Source: Limnoperna fortunei (Eukaryota; Mollusca; Bivalvia; Mytilida; Modiolidae). Taken from it: a stretch of 64,000 nt of DNA. Location: assembly GCA_944474755.1 (NCBI GenBank), contig OX104112.1, positions 20,610,460 through 20,674,459 on the forward strand, in the 5' to 3' direction. The notes under the pieces were generated by a model. The model did not search any database and was not told the origin of the DNA. It saw only the letters and a program-made list of their open reading frames with translations. This document shows positions 35,622 to 47,497 of the stretch, in pieces (the stretch's first letter is position 1; each line of letters opens with the position of its first letter). The position numbers and the translations under genes were made by a program.

Positions 35622-35923
35622 CAGGGCCGTATCTACCATTGAGGCAACGGAGGCAACTGCCTCCTCTAGGTTTACCACAACAAAGAAATAAAGTGTGTAT
35701 TTATTTAAAAAAATCCAATAAATTACACAAAGAATCTGCCACAAAATAAGGAAATACTCCAAAACTTATTGTTTTAATTCAACATTGTTAAAATAAGGGG
35801 GGGGGGGAATGTGTAACTTGCTTCTACATTGATTTTTGCTTAATTTTCTTCCCGCGGGGGACAGCCCCCCTGGACCCTCCAAGCCCCTGCCTCCTCTATT
35901 TTCTGACCCTAGTTACGACCATG
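35622..35923. mobile_element. Possible hAT-like non-autonomous element
   Basis: The left end CAGGGCCGTATCTA matches the reverse complement of the right end, CATGGTCGTAACTA, at 11 of 14 positions. Subterminal gaggcaac/gcctcc motifs appear near both ends (35640-35670, 35888-35896). Short CAGGG-type termini fit hAT elements. I do not see an 8-bp target duplication, and no transposase is present in the 302 bp. Confidence 0.45.
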
Positions 35924-36946
35924 TCAACAAAACGTAATGCAGAATTGGTAGCGAAAAAAGAAGACACCTTATTCAGAATAGAAAATTTCCATTTAATAGT
36001 AAACGTGTATATTTTACACTATTTTTGACAAATACGCCAGATAATTGGATGTCGGAGTTTTTGGCTTAAAACCACACACACTACACAAATATAGTAATAA
36101 GGGTACTTCATTGTTGCTTTTGTTTCTTAGAATGAAACGCCACCTATGTCAGGGACGTCAAGCTCTTGGCTTTGCTTTATACTTGCTTTTATATTTAAAA
36201 TTAAATAGACAATATTTATTTGCATAAACACATTTACATTAAATGGTTATAGCACAAAGAATGAGCGAAAATGTCAATAAACAGTTTATAATTACAAACA
36301 TAGCAATATTAACATGGCGTGACAGCGGTACTAATTTATGTATTATACTTTTAATTGTGTTTTCTCATCTGACAGCATTCTTGTAGAAATGTACTAAAAA
36401 TTTTAATAATTGGATAGGAATTGTTATTTAGAAGAAATTTAATTTCTTTCATTGTTAGAGTATGAAGAAGCGGATATCCTAGTACTTAGCTTTTAAGTTT
36501 TTCAATAAGGTTATTTCTTAGATTGTTGTAATGAGGACAAGTTGATAGAAAGTGGAACTCGTCCTCAATGTTTTTATTAAATATGAAAAAAGATCGAAAA
36601 ATTAATACTAAAATATTTCCATTGAATGTACCATGCAATCATATTTGAATTATTTAAAATCTAGAATATTCTTAACAGATTAATTTGCAAATTTTGACAA
36701 TAACATAGTGTGCCTGAAATTTCCGAATTTTTGACAGGATTTTCCGAACACGGCTTGCTATTAAATTTTACACGAGGTCTTGGATAGATGAGAAAGATGC
36801 CCCTGCGTAAGTTCAAATTTTATAGCTTTTTAGGCAAGAGATTATGGCGCTACTGAGTACTGACGATTCATAAAGTACGACGATAGTCCGCATTCTATAG
36901 ATATGGCCAAAGCTTATTAAAAACGAAGCATATACAGGGGTATTGT
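35924..36946. other. No recognised feature
   Basis: AT-rich spacer with no supported gene or repeat. Confidence 0.4.
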
Positions 36947-36977
36947 GTGTGTGTAGTGGGGTTTGGGGGGGGGGGTT
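36947..36977. repeat. GT/poly-G tract
   Basis: A short (GT)n is followed by an 11-G run. Confidence 0.8.
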
Positions 36978-37042
36978 GAGACTTTTTACCACAAAATACC
37001 ACAGAACTCTAAAAGAATATTATGATATGCTTAATTGTGAAC

Positions 37043-37411
37043 AATTGACGACTTTCCAATTTAAAAAACGCCACATAGCGTCCACTTCCGGTACTAAAAA
37101 CTGCAGCCGCAGTTTGTCCTGTTGAAACCTTTTGAAATGGACAATTGTTTTTGATTAATTTTCACGCTTCATTTGAATGACAGGTATCTGAGTGAGGAAG
37201 GTTATTAAAACGGCCTGCTGTGTAAACGTGATCTGAATTAATTAACCAATGTTCATTACTCTAGTCTAGACTAGTTACCTGAGCTGATGCTAATTGGAGG
37301 TAGAACCCCAGCTGTTTTATAGCTTGAATAAACATATTTACCAGTGACATCCGTGTTGTATTCAAACTTACCTGTTGCCTATGGCTATAGTAACATCTAT
37401 TTATAAGGTTA
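37043..37411 (+). repeat. ~370-bp direct duplication, copy 1
   Basis: Starts aattgacgactttccaa and ends ctatagtaacatct...aaggtta. It is repeated at 37653-38015 with roughly 88-90% identity by eye plus small indels. Confidence 0.85.
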
Positions 37412-37413
37412 AT

Positions 37414-37652
37414 TAGATGAAAAATTTAATTGGCATAGACAAACAATATAAAAACAATAAAAAATCTTTATTTCAATATCATAGTCCTTTAGTAATGATA
37501 GCAGTAGCTTTTTTAACAGGAAGTAAAACTGGAAATGGGTCAATTTGTCTTAAACCTCATTTTTGTTACTGCCTCCCATCCACGACCATGGTCCCATCGT
37601 ACGCAGCTGGGCAATACTTCACTCCATGACCACAGAACGAAACTAAAAATAA
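37414..37652 (+). repeat. Insert between duplicates, related to 42858-43015
   Basis: About 140 bp of this segment (aatttaattggcatagacaa to ggaaatgggtcaattt) recurs at 42858-43015. The match includes a short open frame reading KNLIGIDKQYKNN and SLFQYHS. The copy here lacks about 20 bp. I do not recognise the sequence; a dispersed repeat or gene fragment are both possible. Confidence 0.6.
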
Positions 37653-38015
37653 AATTGACGACTTTCCAAATTAAAAAAATGCCACCTAGTGTCCACTTCC
37701 GGTACTAAAAACTGACAGCCGCAGTTTTTTCTGTTGAAACCTTTTGAAATGGGCAATTATCTTTGATAAATTTTCACGCTTCAGTTGAATGACAGGTGTC
37801 AATATCTGAGTGAGGAACGTTATTAAAACTGCCCGCTGAGTAAACGTGATTGTTAATTAATTAACCAATGTGCATTACCCTATTTACCTGACGCTAATTG
37901 GAGGTATATCCCCAGCTATTTTATAGCTTGATTAAACAAGCCTACCAGTGACATCCGTGTTGTATTCAAACTCACCTGTTGCCTATGGCTATAGTAACAT
38001 CTACTAATAAGGTTA
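37653..38015 (+). repeat. ~370-bp direct duplication, copy 2
   Basis: Partner of 37043-37411. It continues into unrelated sequence after aaggtta. Confidence 0.85.
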
Positions 38016-38544
38016 AATCGCCGATTGCGAATTAAGTGATGTTACCTCCCTTAAAGGGGCGGGTATCCACGATTTACATGTGTGACTCGCACATGCAGTA
38101 TATGCTTACCACTAACTTTCCTTGAGAAAATACTTATTTCCAATGCATTTGAAACCATAAAACAATGTTTTGCAACATTTATTTGTCGTCGCTATTGTAG
38201 TTTTATTTTTCGGTTCACACAATAGTTCATTTGACAAATAATTTTATTGTCGGAAATTCAACAACAATCGGACTTGCATAATGCGAGTATTCAGTGTCAA
38301 TTGTCATTCTTTTGAACGCCTGATGTGATTGACTCAATTGACAGGTGGGTGGCCCCTGTGTATCAAATGCAACACATATTTTACAATCTAATCAATAGGT
38401 GTGGCGGGAAAAATTCACGATGGGAGGAGCATTCCTTCATAGACTTGAAATATCACGTGTTATTTCATATCAGTGAAATTATGTTTGTTTTAATTGGATA
38501 AAACAAGGTCAGCTGGTATTAGTTAATTTGCAGTAATTTGACGT
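38016..38544. other. No recognised feature
   Basis: Spacer without supported gene or repeat. Confidence 0.35.
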
Positions 38545-38575
38545 GTGGGCATTATCACGCCGTGATAACGCCCAC
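38545..38575. other. Hairpin of gcattatca/tgataacgc motif
   Basis: GTGGGCATTATCACG pairs with CGTGATAACGCCCAC with one mismatch and almost no loop. Similar ggcgttatca phrases occur in the fold-back element at 38825. Confidence 0.7.
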
Positions 38576-38824
38576 GTCGTGGTAATGCCCTCTCCAGTAA
38601 CAAGCAGCATAACACTGTTTATTTATAAAAAAAATATATGTACATGTACAACCCAAATGAGGAAAAAATGTCATTCAGTTTAGAAAACTAACTATGTATT
38701 GCCTAAAAATGCCAAACAATGATATATCCTGAGGCCAAACATTCAAATCATAATGCAAGCAGCTACAAAAACGTAATACAGTCTTAAACATATGGTTTCT
38801 TATTCTTTAATAAAATAAATATAA

Positions 38825-39000
38825 TAGTTGCTTATATAGCTGGCATTGTCATGATACTTGACAGCACTCGGGACAGTGGTATTGCCTTTAACATTGCTAA
38901 TGCCCTCGCCTTTGGCTCGGGCGTTATCAATGTTTCAGGCAATACCACTCTCCCTTGTGCAGTCAAGATATCATGACAATGCCCTCTATATAAGCAACTA
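38825..39000. mobile_element. 176-bp fold-back element
   Basis: Nearly the whole segment is an imperfect palindrome. The left arm begins TAGTTGCTTATATAG and continues with catgatacttgacagcac and gtggtattgcc. The right arm is its reverse complement, ending CTATATAAGCAACTA. The centre is gccctcgcctttggctcggg. It has no coding capacity. It could be a MITE with long arms or a strong cruciform. Confidence 0.8.
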
Positions 39001-39331
39001 TTGTATAATTAATACATCTCTCTACATCACTGCACCTTTCTGGGTTCCTTCAAAAAATAAAAAACGAAATAATCTTAAGCTATTTTATTTTCAATATTTT
39101 CCCTAAACCTACAACTGCAATTTGGAAAATGCTTATCCTAAAACAGGTGGGTACAATATAGCTTGGAAAGTTGTATCGGATATGAGCAACACATTTTTCC
39201 ATGGTAATTATTACAAATTGCACGTGTACCTTTCCCAATTAACACCAGTTACATGTAAAGGAGGCTTCTCAGTGTGACATTTTTTAATTATAGGTATATG
39301 TATTGAAAGCCATGCTCACACATACCAGAGA

Positions 39332-41532
39332 CATATAATAATTACATGTACAGAGGGAACAACATGTTTTTTATAAAAAACACTAACCCACCATGGAAGT
39401 TAATCCTTTCCTCTATCACCCACGTGCACCATGGTATATCCCCGCCTACTATCGTGGTTAATAATCTTCTCGGGTAATCTTACCACGGTGGATACATATG
39501 AGATAGTTCAGTCTACCATGGCATGTCGCCACAGGGGTCCGGCCACGATATCTCACATGCATTTTATTTGTTGATGATCAATAATGATTTAATTTGCCGG
39601 TAGACTTGAAGATCGAATATTTGTTCAACTGGTTGCATGTGTTATGGATTAAATATCATCCTGAACAAGTTCGGTAAATTATCCGGATTTGAACTGTCAC
39701 ATTAGGTTTTTAGTGTATTACAACATAGAACTAATTGTCCTGAAGTTGTACGCGAACTCTCTTTAATCAATTATAAATCCTTTTCAACAGAAAACAAGCA
39801 GTTGAGCAGCGATCTTTTTCTTTTTTTGGTATTTAAAACCAGAGTTGTTTTAACAAACGCGGACAAAAGTTTACATCATGTATCGTTATATAAAATTCGT
39901 TAACAGGATAGGATACAACAAATAAATTACTAAAATGAATCCAACATGCAGCAAGAATATTAAATGTGTGAAAAGTTTATAAACGAGAATCGCCACATAC
40001 AATATAGTTTAACTACGATATAGTACAGGCGCCTGTTTCACAAGGTTGAATGAAGTCTTACGTGCGCATAATTCTAAATACACATTTACCTTGGACAATG
40101 GCGTTTTAAACTATAACAATTAATATAACAGGTTTATATAAAAAAAAGTAGTGCTGTGCTTCTGAGCTAGTTATACCCTATGCAAAACTGACAATTTTTC
40201 AAATGGACGCAGACATGTTATTTGTATAAAGTTCCCTTTAAAATTAACTTGCAGTTTCGGTGTTTTTGCATGACATAGTATTAATTGGGATGAATGTTCT
40301 CGAGATCAGACCCCTTTAAGACTTGCCTTAGTTCTCTAAATACAAATACTAATTCTTTATATTTTGTTGTATTGTGGTACATTGATCAAACAATAAAATA
40401 TGCATAGTTACTTACTAGTACGTCTGTTATAACATTAACAAAACAAATGCGAACAGCATGTTTGTTTGTTTTGTTTTGATCTTTTTTTTCTTTTTTCTTT
40501 TTTGTTGTTTTTTTTTGCGCACCGATACGAACGTCTGTTTGCGGACAGAAGGTTTTGTCGTAATATAATAGAAATTATAAGGATGCTACTAAAGTCTTTT
40601 CTACAACAAACGTTGATGATGTGTCCGTCTTTTTACACTGAAATGACTATAAGGGTTGATTCTATATCACGATTGTATTTTTTTAACACAAGTGGTTCAA
40701 CACCGAATACGAATCAAGTATAAAATCATTCGTGGAACGATATATTCTGCGACATTAATATTAAGTGATAATTTCGAAAATTTGAAAAATCAAAATGTAG
40801 CATTGCAAGTTGTATTGATTTTAATGTTTTTAAAACGAATTTCTTTACAAGTCTCATATTTATTGTGAATGTGCTATTTGACCGTTCAAAATGTGAAGCC
40901 GCGTGTTCACCTGTTAATTATAAAATTATACAATGCTCAAGTTTATTGAAATGTTTGAGAGCACGTGCTTGATTAAATGATGACTGGACAATACATGGAT
41001 AATAGATCGATTAAAGGTGTGACACAATTTACATCGGATAAGATCAAACGGTTGAAACATTAATCAGAGGCGCTGACATTGAAATTTTGACGATAGAATA
41101 GCAAAGATTTTGACAATTTTAAGGCAAAATGCAGTGTTCTAACCTTTTAGAACACGTTATGGGAATAATTGTCAATCTAAATCAGTGACAATAAACTATA
41201 AGCTGATAAGGTATTCTCGTATAATGAATAGATTAGCAAGAACGCAGATTAATTTTGTTTTCAAACAAACGTATTAAAACAGCATATTTTAACACAAATG
41301 TCTTAATTAAATCGCAACATTTTAATTTTTTCACTGTGTAAGCATGAAAGGAAATTGAAAATCCACCATGGTCAACACGGTGGGTCACAATATGTAGTGG
41401 ACAGAACACGATGTATCGCAGAATACCACCGTGGTGTATGGTGGTGAATTTCTGAATGAAAAAAACCACGACCACGGTATATAGTGGGCAATATAAAAAA
41501 CATGTCACGTCTGTACTAGTAATTATATAGAT
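39332..41532. mobile_element. Possible 2.2-kb element with inverted ends and CC(A/C)(C/T)GG-rich subterminal motifs
   Basis: The left end (39332-39375) contains tacagagggaacaacatgtt. The right end (41491-41532) is its diverged reverse complement (aacatgtcacgtctgta), about 80% over 40 bp by eye. Inside each end lie several ccaccatgg/accacggtgg-type motifs (39400-39545 and 41362-41485), reminiscent of transposase-binding subterminal repeats. The 1.8 kb between them is AT-rich and encodes nothing I recognise. No target duplication was identified. Confidence 0.4.
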
Positions 41533-41806
41533 TTATGTCATTTATATTGCATGTATATTTGTTTACACCACAATAAAAGCCACCTTTATCTAACCAGCAG
41601 TCAGGTGTATGTACATGTAGTATCTTTCATCCGCTGAACAGGTATAATTAATTTCCTTGGGGCACAAAGTGGGAAAAAAATTTCTAACAATTTATTAAAA
41701 ACGTATTAACCACAGTTCATTGTTAACACTTATTGTGTATAAATTTTAAAGTTTTTAACAGCGCACTTTTATTTGACAAAAGTTTGCAAAGTTTGTATAT
41801 ATGATA

Positions 41807-42669
41807 CAGTAGTCCCCCTCTTATAAGACCACCCCATCTGAGTCATGAAAGTGGTCTTATAATGGGGGTGGTCTTTCTTGAGGGGATACAATTTATACAG
41901 GTCTATTAAGCTTGGTCGGTTGATTAGCAGCAAAAGCTGTGAAGTGATTAATATTCACACAAAATAAGTATTTTTATTTTATTATTCAATATAAATAAAA
42001 ATAAAAAGAATTCATGCAGTTTTTATCTGTTCAAAATGTGTAATGATAATACAATATTTCCAAGTCTTCTTAACAGTGAATGTTTCTGTTCCTGTTTCAT
42101 CTGCTTTATCGTTGTTTTTATCACTTTTATTGTCTGCCAAGGTTCCACTTTTTCCAGGTTTTTCTCCGTTTCCAGTTTCCCAAGTTTTTGACATCGTTTG
42201 TAGTAAATTTTGATTTATGATTATGTTGGTACATGTACATTGTATTATTATCTCCTTGTTATATATTTCAGTCTTCTTGTAATAAACCCGATTTCCGTCA
42301 TGCCAAAATCAAGCTGATCTACAATATATATTACTTGTTTTCCCCTTTAATCCAGCTTAAAAACCTTTCTTTTGCACGATTTTGACATTTTGTTTACCGG
42401 TTGTTGAACTGTTTCCAAACTGGTTTACGATAATAAAACCAAATCTCGTTCTATTCGAGACTTCCAAAATAAACATCCGGTCAGAGAAAATGGTCGGTCA
42501 TGAGAAGAATTTACGTTGTTGTGTCAAAAAAACGTGGTCGCTGGTCGCTTTTGAGGGGTGGTCGTTCGCGAAAGGTAATTTTATGTTAGAAACATTTAAT
42601 GCATCAGGATTTTGGCTGGATAAAGCGGGTGGTCGCTGGCGAAGGGATCGTATAAGAGGGGGACTACTG
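41807..42669. mobile_element. pogo/Tc1-like non-autonomous DNA element
   Basis: Terminal inverted repeat CAGTAGTCCCCCTCTTATA at the left end and its exact reverse complement TATAAGAGGGGGACTACTG at the right end. Both ends are flanked by TA (41805-41806, 42670-42671), the target duplication of the Tc1/mariner/pogo superfamily. CAGT termini fit the pogo/Tigger branch. The 863-bp interior holds repeated ggtggtc phrases next to both ends and no transposase. Confidence 0.85.
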
Positions 42670-42857
42670 TACATATTTTAATACCCCGTTTAATTTAACG
42701 GGGGGTTTCACCTACGTATAGGTGCCAATTAATTGTTTATTGAAGGTATAGTGTGACACATTTATGTTATGGCTTATATACCAACTACAGTCTTACATGT
42801 TAACTAGAGTTACCGAACATGTTACCAGTAGGAGGCGAGCATATGGAAAGACGTGAA

Positions 42858-43015
42858 TTAGATAAAAATTTAATTGGCATAGACAAACAATATAAAAACA
42901 ATCCAAAATCTTTATTTCAATATCATAGTCTTTTAGTAATGACAGTCACAGTTTTTTTAACAGGAAGTAAAAGGGGGGATAAATCATGTAAAACTGGAAA
43001 TGGGTCAATTTAGAG
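42858..43015 (+). repeat. Second copy of the 37414-type segment
   Basis: Matches 37418-37545, with an extra ~20 bp around 'ggggggataaatcatg'. The open frame continues upstream to MLPVGGEHMERRELDKN and ends at a stop right after GNGSI. It lies just outside the pogo-like element. Confidence 0.6.
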
Positions 43016-43348
43016 ACGTAAATACAAAGAGCAGATAACTTTTGATAGGTATGTCAATATTGTTTGTGCTGGACTGAATTTTTTTTTACCGCTTTGGTGG
43101 TGTTGCTTCGCGGACTTCAGTTTGATCGACAGTCAGTAGGAAAGCAAACGACCGATTTTTAACGACTTCAGTCACATGACTAAAGGTCAATTTTTTGTTG
43201 TTTTTTTGTAAGTGTGATAGTGTCCCAATTTTCGTTATCGTACGTAGCAGTGCCGTAACATACATCAATAAAATAAAATACAGCAAAGTCCATAGATAAT
43301 TACCTGTCATTTAAAGAAATTTTGTACTGAATAGTTTTAATTTACCAG
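43016..43348. other. No recognised feature
   Basis: AT-rich spacer before the LINE insertion. Confidence 0.35.
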
Positions 43349-45067
43349 ATTCTGCAGATTAAAAATGTTATTAAACAATGGTCTAAGCGCAATCTTACTG
43401 TAATAGGCAGAATAACAGTGGTAAAATCACTTATCCTACCAATACTTAACCATTTGATTATTTCATTACCAAATCCAAGCGATGAGACTATTAAAAAGTT
43501 AAATAATCTCCTGTTTTCTTTGATATGGGCTTCACCAATTCACAAAGTCAAAAAAGAAGTATTACAAAAGGGTTATGAAGAGGGTGGACTTAAAATGTCT
43601 TAGTATATGCTTTTATTCTTGCTCTAAAAAGTACTTGGATAAGACAAATCCTTCGAACTAACAGTAAATGGCAAAATATATTTCTTTCTACTAGTACTAT
43701 TGAAAGTAAACAAATATTTAACTGTGGAATGTATAACATAAAACAGTTGCAAATGAAAATAAAAAATAAATTTTGGAAAGATGTGCTAAAATCATGGCAA
43801 ATGATAATTGAAAAAGAACAAAATAACACTTGGGAAAAAGTCCAATATGGATGAATGAAAAAGTCCAAATAGATAATAAGCCAGTTTTTTTTATAAAGAC
43901 TGGTCTAATGCTGGAATTATATATATTAATGATTTAATAAACACAGATGGATCATTTTACTCTTTTGACCTTATACAACAAAACTTTTATATAAAAAATA
44001 ATGTCATGAAGTATAATAGCATTATTGCAGCTTTAACAGAAGCTGCAAAAATGTTTATAAAAGAAAATTTTAATTTGAACTTGCCTTTCATCCCATCAGT
44101 CATTTAAGTGTTCCTAAAAAATACCAAGGGATCTAAATAAATGTACTCCATTCTAAACAGAAATCAAAGTATTCCGAATGGTAAAACTAAATGGTGTGAT
44201 ATCTTTCATACCAATGAACAAAATTGGAATAAATTTTTTAAGTTACCATTTGTAGTCACCAAAACACCAAATTACAGTGGCTTCAGTATAGAATCAATCA
44301 TAGAATCATTGCAACAAATAAATTTCTCTGTAAAATCAGAATTACTGATGATCCAAAGTGTACATTTTGCCAAACAAATATCGAAACTATTGAACATTTA
44401 TTCTGGGAGTGTGAACATGTACAATCATTTATTACAGATACTGAAAATTGGTTTCTCTCAAATGGTATAAGTATATCATTGAGCTGCCAAAACTTTCTGT
44501 TTGGTAATATAAGTAATATTTATTATGGAATGCTGAAAATATTATACTGCTCAACATAAAACAATACATATATAATACTAGGTGTTGTAAAGGTAGATTA
44601 AGCCTGCAATCATTAAAAGAAAAGCTTAAACACATGTACTCAATTGAAAAGATGATGTTTGTTAAAAACAAAAAAATGACTAAGTTTAATAAATTATGGA
44701 ATATTTTTCACATTTTATTAAATAAAGACTTTATTATGTATATATATATGATGAATGTAAAAAATATATTATTTATAACTTACAATACTGTATCTTATAT
44801 ATTGTTGTATATATATCAAGCAGGAATGGCAAAATTTCAGTTTTTAACTTGAAATAAAGATGCTTTCTCTCCTTTCTCTTCTTGTATACCTACCTTTCTT
44901 AAAACTCTTTTAAAAAAATTCAGCAACTGGTTTTTTTTATATGCATATAACTTAAAGTTACTACAATCCTATAAATATTCATTATTATTGTGATATTCAT
45001 ATGTAGATTTATATATAATTGTTGTTGGAAAATAAAAAAATTAAATTAAAAAAAAATTTAAAAAAAA
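43349..45067 (+). pseudogene. 5'-truncated LINE retrotransposon (L1/Tx1-like RT C-terminus)
   Basis: Only the C-terminal end of the reverse-transcriptase polyprotein remains. 43353-43603 reads as the RT thumb region, with LTVIGRITVVKSLILPIL, then SLPNPSDETIKKLN, FSLIW and GGLKMS, typical of L1/Tx1-clade LINEs. At least three frameshifts or stops follow (about 43604-43612, 43850 and 43895). The rest is in pieces: KSTWIRQIL, then KPVFF and AGIIYINDLI, then KTKWCDIF, then a CTFC...HLFWEC zinc-knuckle-like motif (44359-44413). An A/T-rich 3' region ends in a poly-A-like stretch (45034-45067). TTACCAG occurs immediately before (43342-43348) and after (45068-45074), a likely short target-site duplication. 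The element is dead and was born truncated. Confidence 0.85.
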
Positions 45068-45245
45068 TTACCAGGTTAAAATGCCGTTTGAAGTGGCATG
45101 TTTTGATCTGAACTCGGCACTCTGCGGACAGAATACTCTTAATTAAAAATATAAATACAGTAATGGTGACAAAATCGCGACCTATAAATTATTACAACAA
45201 TTATCTAATATTATGTCTTCGATCCAATTTTCAGCTTTCAAAACA

Positions 45246-45315
45246 TCTGTCGCCTGAATATAGCTGAAATATTGCTGCTCTGGCGTTAAACACCATTAAT
45301 CAATCAATCAATCAA
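45246..45315 (+). mobile_element. SINE-like 3' end with (AATC)n tail
   Basis: 'gaatatagctgaaatattgc' and 'ctggcgttaaacacc' precede an (AATC)n tail. This resembles the 3' end of a different tRNA-SINE family. No head is visible. Confidence 0.5.
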
Positions 45316-45790
45316 AACATCTGGGAAAAAATTTGTGTCAGCTTTTTCAGTGACAAAATGCCGAAAAGGGGGGGGGGTGTTGGAAGCAACTCAACTTACG
45401 CTTCGAAAAATATTTAGCATCTCTCTACCAAAGTAGAATAGCATATCAGTACTTATTAAATATATAATATATTAGTATTGTTTCTTTTGTGTAATGTGTG
45501 GGTCTCAAAGCCTCTTTGAACAAATTTGTGTCAGCTTTTTCTACAAAAAGGGGGAAGGCTAAAATACATTTGAAATGTAATGGTAAATTTTTTAAGCTGT
45601 GTGTGCATTCGAGAAAAAAGTGTGGTGTGGCGCTGTTAAAAAATTTTTGTTTTACTTACGGGTAACTTTTACTGCGTTAAATTGCTTTATCTGTCAAGTC
45701 TGGGTCTTTACTGTCCTACTGAATAATCGGAGAGTATCAAATATTGTTTATGAATATTCATGAAGGATTGCATCACATTTACCATATATC
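45316..45790. other. No recognised feature
   Basis: AT-rich with a G-run at 45368-45378. A related 'tttgtgtcagctttttc' phrase occurs twice (45332, 45522), so there may be a short old duplication. Confidence 0.35.
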
Positions 45791-46666
45791 CAGGGCTCGC
45801 GTTGGAGGGCGATTCTGGCGAAGAAGCCACTTTATTGTGTTCCCACTTCGCCTTCGATCATCTTCCAAAGCGAAGTCCCCCTATCATTTTGTAGAATCGC
45901 CTAATGTCGCCTTTAACATTTTATTTCCATTTTGGTAAGAATCGTCTTATTTTTGATACCGCATAATGCACGAAGTCAACTGGTACGCATTTAATTTGTA
46001 TTAAGTATATAAAGCGTAGGTTTAAAATACGACTGAAACCAGTATTAAATTTTCTGGAGCGGATATGAATTTGGTACCGGAGATTGCAAATGTACTACGC
46101 TGAGAGGTATGAAATGAGTATTGCAATGACAGAAACGTAGTAAAAAAGTATTTTGGCAGTAACTTTAATCAAATTTAAGTGAAATATTTCAAAATACTTT
46201 TAAAAGTGAATTTTACCATTTTACATAATATATTATGTGTCACAATGATGTAATTTTCTACTTCTAGTTCTTATAGTACTTCATTATAATTCAATCGATT
46301 TGTGTACCAATAACAAAGAAACATTTATTTAAATCAACAGTTTTGTGACAGTTCATTCTTTTTTTTATTGTTATGTTTAATACATGTATTTATGAAAATG
46401 TATGAAATAAGTAAACTGAATAGTTAATCAAATGTTTGATACTTTATCCTCAATAAATTAAACTGCTAAAAAAAAACATATAACAATAAGAATGCAAATG
46501 CCAACACTTATTTAAAAGAAAACAAAGAAAACAGGATGCTTTCGCGACATATAATACAACTCCCTGTTGTCCACCCACTTTTCCCTCTTTTATCCTCACT
46601 TCTCCCTGTCAACCACCCAAAAGAGAAGTGACTTCTCCCTATAATTTTGACCCAGCGTGAGCCCTG
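45791..46666. mobile_element. hAT-like non-autonomous element, 876 bp
   Basis: Left end CAGGGCTCGCGTTGG, right end CCAGCGTGAGCCCTG, i.e. inverted repeats with two mismatches in 15. ATATAT lies on both flanks (45784-45789, 46667-46672), consistent with but not proving a target duplication. CAGGG termini fit hAT. Inside, the left subterminal part is gaag/cttcg rich and the right part repeats cttctccct. No transposase is seen. Confidence 0.65.
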
Positions 46667-47497
46667 ATATATGCTACAGTTTGTTGCTATGATTAGGTTG
46701 AGAAACCAGAATTCAAAATTTCGTTTACAGTTAGTTATTTGCACAGTAAATTAATGACGCTTCTACACAACAAGGTTTTATATACATGTACTAGTATCTT
46801 TTAAAAGATTTGCTTATAAAAATTAATTTAACCAACCGTTTTCATATCTTAAAAAAGTTATAAAAGTCTAAGTCCCCATTTTGTCATGACGCAGTTACAT
46901 TTTGTACTTCCCATGTAATACATGATCATGCATGATAAAATCGCTCTTCAGTGTGAAAACAACAAAAAGACCGCTTATGTACATGACAATCTTGCAGACA
47001 GATCAAGACGATTGTTGTCCAACTACTTGCCATTAAAGCATTTGGAGTTGATTTTTTTGTAGGTTAAGTTCATCTTATTCAAGCCAAACATAAATTTAAG
47101 CATGTCAAGTATTTCTTGAAATATAGTGAAGGTAACAGCCAATTTTTTTTACATTTCCAGTTGTCTCGACCGCCAACAATTGCAAAATAAAATAGAAATA
47201 AATGTATTCAGTAGCTTTTCTATGTAAGAGTAACAAAATATGTTGTAACTATTACAGAAGAACTTAAATTCATTTTATATAATTTTACATTTTTTATAAT
47301 TTAATTTGCTTTGTAAGCTGAAATCTGTTTGGTTAATTCAAATCGAGCAACCCATATTATAAATACTAGTATAACTTGCGTGACCTTTGACCTATTCTTA
47401 CGCCGTTGAAATTCAAATAGTTCCATGACGTCATCAATGTTTTTTACTATAAAAATTGTTAAAATTTATAGTTAAAATTAATTATAAGAAAAATTTC
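46667..47497. other. No recognised feature
   Basis: AT-rich spacer without supported features. Confidence 0.35.

Noticed and set aside
42382..42681. 99-codon frame inside the pogo-like element as a transposase
   Set aside because: No DDE or DNA-binding motif, too short, and it runs into the terminal repeat.
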